From Janthinobacterium aquaticum (lineage in GTDB: Bacteria; Pseudomonadota; Gammaproteobacteria; Burkholderiales; Burkholderiaceae_D), in NCBI RefSeq assembly GCF_009208565.1, contig NZ_WFLK01000001.1:124001-188000 (forward strand): a stretch of DNA of 64,000 nt. Reading direction: 5' to 3'. Below, piece by piece: positions 60,302 to 64,000 of this stretch. The position numbers and the translations under genes are program-made. The notes below the pieces were generated by a model. It was not told the DNA's origin. It saw only the letters and a list, made by a program, of their open reading frames with translations, and did not search any database. Positions within the stretch are counted from its first letter, which is position 1, and each line of letters starts with the position of its first letter.

Positions 60302-61506
60302 TGGCGCAATACGTCTACCGCGCCATGGACGCTGCCGGCGCCGTCATTCCGGGCAGCATGGAAGCGGCCAATGTGCCTGACCTGGAAGCGCGGCTGCACC
60401 GCATGCAGCTCGACCTGATCGACTGCAAGGTGACCGGCCAACATCTGGTATTGCTGGGCAAGCGCGTGATCCACCGGCGCGACCTGATCAACTTCTGCTT
60501 TCACATGGAGCAGCTGACCGGCGCCGGCGTGCCGATCCTGGAAGGGTTGAACGACCTGCGCGACAGCACCGACCATCCGCGCTTGCGCGAAGTGGTGACC
60601 GACCTGATCGAAAGTATCGAAGGCGGCCTGCCGCTGTCCGGGGCGCTGGCCTTGCATGGCGATATCTTCGACGCTACTTTTACCAGCCTGATCCTCGCCG
60701 GCGAGCAGAGCGGCAAGATTGCCGACGTCTTTAAAAATCTGTCGGAAAGTCTCAAGTGGCAAGATGAACTCGCCTCGCAGACGCGCAAGATCATGATGTA
60801 CCCGGTAGTGGTGGCACTGGTGGTCGCCGCCGTCACGTTCTTCCTGATGATCTATCTGGTGCCACAACTGACCGCGTTTATCCGCAATATGGGCGGCGAA
60901 CTGCCGCTGCATACACGCGTGCTGATCGTGGTGTCGAATATCTTTATCGATTACTGGTATCTGCTGCTGGCCCTGCCGCTGGCCGGCTTTGCCGGCGCAC
61001 GCGCCTGGCTCAAACGCAGCGAGGCGGCGCGCTTTGCGTTTGACGCCATGAAACTGCGGCTGTGGCTGATCGGGCCGGTACTGCATAAAATCATCCTGGC
61101 GCGCTTTGCCACCTTTTTTGCGCTGATGTATGCGTCGGGCATTACCATCCTCGAGTGTATCCGCCTGTCCGAAGGCATTGCCGGCAACCACGTGGTGGCG
61201 GCCGGCCTGCGCCGCGCCGCGCAGCTGATCGGCGAAGGCCAGGGCGTCACCGCAGCGTTCCAGCAGACCGGCATTTTTCCACCGCTGGTGATCCGCATGC
61301 TCAAGGTTGGCGAGGCTACCGGCTCGCTCGATACGGCGCTGCGCAATGTCAGCTATTTCTACAACCGCGAAGTGAAGGAGCTGATAGAAAAAGTGCAGGC
61401 CATGATCGAGCCGGCCATGACGGTGATCCTGGGCCTGCTGCTGGGCTGGATCATGTTGTCGGTGCTGGGGCCGATCTACGACACCATCAGCAATATCAAG
61501 ACGTGA
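60301..61506 (+). CDS. GspF/PilC-type platform protein of the second system
   Basis: A 401-residue polytopic protein with two T2SSF domains, beginning FCFHMEQLTGAGVPILEGL and FATFFALMYASGITILECI. Membrane helices include VVVALVVAAVTFFLMIYLVP, LLLALPLAGFAGARAWL and a C-terminal VILGLLLGWIMLSVLGPIY. It corresponds to MshG but is clearly divergent. The start is fixed by the one-base overlap with the ATPase stop. Confidence 0.94.
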   Translation: MAQYVYRAMDAAGAVIPGSMEAANVPDLEARLHRMQLDLIDCKVTGQHLVLLGKRVIHRRDLINFCFHMEQLTGAGVPILEGLNDLRDSTDHPRLREVVTDLIESIEGGLPLSGALALHGDIFDATFTSLILAGEQSGKIADVFKNLSESLKWQDELASQTRKIMMYPVVVALVVAAVTFFLMIYLVPQLTAFIRNMGGELPLHTRVLIVVSNIFIDYWYLLLALPLAGFAGARAWLKRSEAARFAFDAMKLRLWLIGPVLHKIILARFATFFALMYASGITILECIRLSEGIAGNHVVAAGLRRAAQLIGEGQGVTAAFQQTGIFPPLVIRMLKVGEATGSLDTALRNVSYFYNREVKELIEKVQAMIEPAMTVILGLLLGWIMLSVLGPIYDTISNIKT

Positions 61507-61513
61507 GGCCGCC

Positions 61514-63079
61514 GTGTTGCGCAAACAACTGCTTTACCTGACCAGCGACGCGCTGTGCGCCTATGACTGGCGCAACGGCGCGCTGGGCCCCGGCCGGCAC
61601 TTCGAGGCCAGCGCCAAGGGCATCGACGCGTTTGCCGCCTGGCTGGAAGAACCCGGTGCACAGCGCTGCGACACGCCGGTTTATCTGCTGACCGACCTGA
61701 TCGAGGAAGATTTCCAGCGCCAGCTGCTGCCGCATGTGCGCGGCAAGGCTGGCCGCGCGCTGCTGGCGCGGCGCCAGCAGCAGCTGCACCGCGACACGCC
61801 CTATCGCGGCAGCACTATGCTGGGACGCGAAAGCACGGGCCGCCACGATGACCAGGTGCTGTTTTTTGCGCTGACCAACCCTGCCCTGCTGCAGCCGTGG
61901 ACCGAGGCGATTGAGCATCTGCAGGTGCCGCTGGCCGGCATCTACTCGACCAGCCTGCTCAGCATTGCGCTGGTACAGCGCCTGGCGCTGCCGCATGAAC
62001 ACCTGCTGCTGGTCACGCAGCAGTCGGGCGGCCTGCGGCAAAGCTATTACGACGGCGGCCAGCTGCGCTTTTCACGCCAGACGGCGGCCATTGCACTCGA
62101 CGGCGTGGCCGTCAATATCGCGCTGGAGACGGAAAAAACGCGCCAGTTCCTGACCAGCACGCGCATGCTCGAACGCGGCGACGTGCTCCATACCGTCATT
62201 GTGGCCCCTGGCGAGCAGATCACCAGGCTCGAACTGCTGTGCGACAACGGCGTGGAAGTGGCGTATCACTTTATCGACATGCAGGCGGCCAGCGAACGCG
62301 TGGGCCTGCACGCCACGCCGGCGCTGGCCGACCAGCTGCTGCTGACCCTGCTGGGCAGGCAGCCGCCGCCATCCCACTATCCGCCCGGCGCGCTGGCGCG
62401 CTATGATCATTTCCGGCGCGCGCGCACGGCGCTGTACGGCGCCAGCGCACTGATCGGCGCCTCGGCGCTGCTGTGGTGCGTCGCCAACCTGCTGGGCGGC
62501 TACGACGATGCCGGCGACAGCGCGCGCCTGCAGCAGGAGGCGGCATCCTACCAGCAGCGCTATCGCAACGTCATGGCCGGCCTGCCTCCAGCGCCCGAAA
62601 AAACCCGGAACATGAAAGCTGCCGTCATGATGGAACATTTGCTGGCCACCCAGGCGCCCGAGCCGGGCCGGTTGCTGGTCATGCTCAGCAGCGCGCTCGA
62701 CCAGGCGCCGCAGGTCAGGCTCAGTTCGCTGCACTGGCATGCCGGCGAAGCGCCGCCGCGCAGCGCCGGCATGCAGCAGGCGCCGCCGTCCCAAGCTGCC
62801 GGCAGCGCCATCGACAGCGCGCTGGCCGGCATTCCGGCTGCGCCGCCGCAGGCGCTGCGGGTGGAACTCGATGTCGACATGCCACGCAACGACTATCGCA
62901 GCGCGCTGTCGGCCGTCACCGCGTTTGCACAGCGACTGGCGCGCCAGCCGCACATGACGGTCGCGATCGAGGAAGCGCCGCTGGACCTGCGCCCCAGCGT
63001 TCCCCTGGCCGGCAAGAGCGCGCTGGCGGCAGCCGATACGCCGGCGCGCTTCACCGTGCTGCTGGCGTGGCGGCCATGA
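61514..63079 (+). CDS. PilM/PilN-like (GspL-like) fusion protein of the second system
   Basis: A 521-residue protein starting with GTG (MLRKQLLYLTSDALCAYDWR). Residues 1-300 look like a divergent cytoplasmic PilM/GspL domain (FFALTNPALLQPWTEAIEHL, QSYYDGGQLRFSRQTAAIAL). One membrane helix (ALYGASALIGASALLWCVANLL) near residue 315 is followed by a coiled coil and a periplasmic PilN-like fold (LRVELDVDMPRNDYRSALSA). The fusion reading is an inference from topology and gene order, since a separate PilN gene is absent here. It starts 8 bases after the GspF stop and overlaps the next gene by four. Confidence 0.75.
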   Translation: MLRKQLLYLTSDALCAYDWRNGALGPGRHFEASAKGIDAFAAWLEEPGAQRCDTPVYLLTDLIEEDFQRQLLPHVRGKAGRALLARRQQQLHRDTPYRGSTMLGRESTGRHDDQVLFFALTNPALLQPWTEAIEHLQVPLAGIYSTSLLSIALVQRLALPHEHLLLVTQQSGGLRQSYYDGGQLRFSRQTAAIALDGVAVNIALETEKTRQFLTSTRMLERGDVLHTVIVAPGEQITRLELLCDNGVEVAYHFIDMQAASERVGLHATPALADQLLLTLLGRQPPPSHYPPGALARYDHFRRARTALYGASALIGASALLWCVANLLGGYDDAGDSARLQQEAASYQQRYRNVMAGLPPAPEKTRNMKAAVMMEHLLATQAPEPGRLLVMLSSALDQAPQVRLSSLHWHAGEAPPRSAGMQQAPPSQAAGSAIDSALAGIPAAPPQALRVELDVDMPRNDYRSALSAVTAFAQRLARQPHMTVAIEEAPLDLRPSVPLAGKSALAAADTPARFTVLLAWRP

Positions 63080-63759
63080 GCGCGCCCGGCATGAAAAAGC
63101 CGGCGCCGGCCACGCGCGCGCTGCCGCTGTGGCTGGGCGAACTGCATCTGGTGCGGCGCGCACTGCTGTGCTTTGCCGCCACGCTGATCATCAGCCTGGT
63201 GCTGCTGGGCGTCACCGGCAGCTATCGCCAGCAGCAGGCCCAGCAACTGGAGCAGGCGCAAAGGTCGCGCACGGCGGCGGCCTCGCTGTTCAACCAGGTG
63301 GAAACGGAAAAGCAGGAAATACGCACTTACGGGCCACGCTTTGAAGCGCTGCGCCAGCGCGGCCTGATCGGCGAGGAAAACCGCCTGGCCTGGATCGACG
63401 CCATGCAGCGCAGCCAGGCGCGCCGCAAGTTGCTGCCGCTCAGCTATGAAATCAGCGCCCAGCAGACGCTGAAAGTACCGCTGCCTTTGAGCATGGGCCA
63501 GTATCAGTTGCGCGCCAGTCAAATGCGGCTGCATATGGACTTGCTGCATGAAGGCGATATGTTGGCTTTCCTGAACGACTTGCGCCGCGCCGGCTATATC
63601 GCCGTGCACGATTGCGCGATCCGCCGCAGCAGTGGCGGTGACAGCGGCGGCAGCAGTATTGCCAACGACGCTGCAGCGGCGCCCATGCTGAGCGCCGACT
63701 GCAGCCTGCTGTGGCTGACATTGGGCCAGACGCCCGACGCTGCCGGGGTGCAGCCATGA
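63076..63759 (+). CDS. PilO/MshJ-like protein of the second system
   Basis: A 227-residue bitopic protein. After a basic start (MSAPGMKKPAPATRALPLW) comes one membrane helix (ALLCFAATLIISLVLLGVTG), a coiled coil (QQQAQQLEQAQRSRTAAASL) and a periplasmic domain. Position between the PilM/N-like and the MshK-like genes matches PilO. Both ends overlap neighbours by four bases (ATGA), and the ATG at 63076 is fixed by that overlap. Confidence 0.78.
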   Translation: MSAPGMKKPAPATRALPLWLGELHLVRRALLCFAATLIISLVLLGVTGSYRQQQAQQLEQAQRSRTAAASLFNQVETEKQEIRTYGPRFEALRQRGLIGEENRLAWIDAMQRSQARRKLLPLSYEISAQQTLKVPLPLSMGQYQLRASQMRLHMDLLHEGDMLAFLNDLRRAGYIAVHDCAIRRSSGGDSGGSSIANDAAAAPMLSADCSLLWLTLGQTPDAAGVQP

Positions 63760-64000
63760 GGCGCGGGCTATGTCTGTTGCTGCTGTCTGTCGCCGCGCTG
63801 GCGCAGGCGCAGAACCCGGCGCCGCTGGGCCGGCTGTTTTCCACGCCCGCGCAGCGCGCCGAACTCGACGCCCGGCGCAACGCAGCCGACCAGCCGCAGG
63901 CAATGCTGGCCGCGCCCCCTGCCCCGGCTCCGGCACCGGCTGCGCTACCGCCGCCGGTGGAACTGAACGGACTGGTACAGCGCAGCAGCGGGCGCTCGAC
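63756..64000 (+). CDS. MshK-like exported protein, truncated by window edge
   Basis: 81 codons before the edge. A signal peptide (MRRGLCLLLLSVAALAQAQ) precedes LGRLFSTPAQRAELDARR, a Pro/Ala-rich linker and VELNGLVQRSSGRST, which resembles the start of the beta domain of MshK/PilP-like pilot proteins. The rest of the gene and whatever follows lies outside the window. Confidence 0.75.
   Translation, partial: MRRGLCLLLLSVAALAQAQNPAPLGRLFSTPAQRAELDARRNAADQPQAMLAAPPAPAPAPAALPPPVELNGLVQRSSGRS

Overview
This looks like a chromosomal window from a high-GC betaproteobacterium of the Oxalobacteraceae (Janthinobacterium / Duganella / Massilia type). The reasons are the class I phaC next to phaR, an MSHA pilus locus, duplicated chemoreceptors, an IorAB-type molybdenum oxidase and repeated GTAGGTCGGATTAG palindromes between genes. 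That placement is an inference from gene content, not from a database match. No rRNA, tRNA, insertion sequence or CRISPR array was seen.

Bases 1-13500 hold a truncated OPT-family transporter, penicillin-binding protein 1A, a TetR regulator, a large winged-helix/ATPase regulator, a stand-alone EAL phosphodiesterase downstream of a chemoreceptor, a second chemoreceptor and a 5'-nucleotidase. Bases 13500-31000 are mostly housekeeping: mfd-serB, a membrane-bound serine hydrolase, a cystathionine beta-lyase-type enzyme, rimO, a MocR regulator, a three-gene molybdenum hydroxylase operon with a tri-haem cytochrome, and a nucleotidyltransferase-like gene. Bases 30683-39760 carry phaR and phaC (polyhydroxyalkanoate storage), rluD-pgeF, bamD, yaaA, a PIN-domain gene, a methionine aminotransferase-type enzyme and a degenerate HD-GYP-like protein.

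The last 24 kb are devoted to pilus or secretion machinery. On the minus strand (53255 down to 39762) lies an MSHA-type type IV pilus locus: mshE-G-B-A, a strong terminator, mshC-D-O-P, then mshI-I2-J-K-L-M-N. Back to back with it, on the plus strand from 53425 to the window edge, is a second, clearly paralogous but divergent machine: orphan ABC ATPase, ExeA/MshM-like ATPase, secretin, TPR protein, GspE-like ATPase, GspF-like platform protein, a PilM/PilN-like fusion, a PilO-like protein and a truncated MshK-like protein. Its pilin genes, if any, lie beyond the window. This second system is the best candidate for something poorly described.

Two themes link parts of the window. One is surface behaviour and cyclic-di-GMP: EAL enzyme, degenerate HD-GYP protein, MshE with a c-di-GMP-binding type N-terminus, and chemoreceptors. 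The other is a family of REP-like palindromes that sit directly at gene ends and supply the stop codons of three genes.
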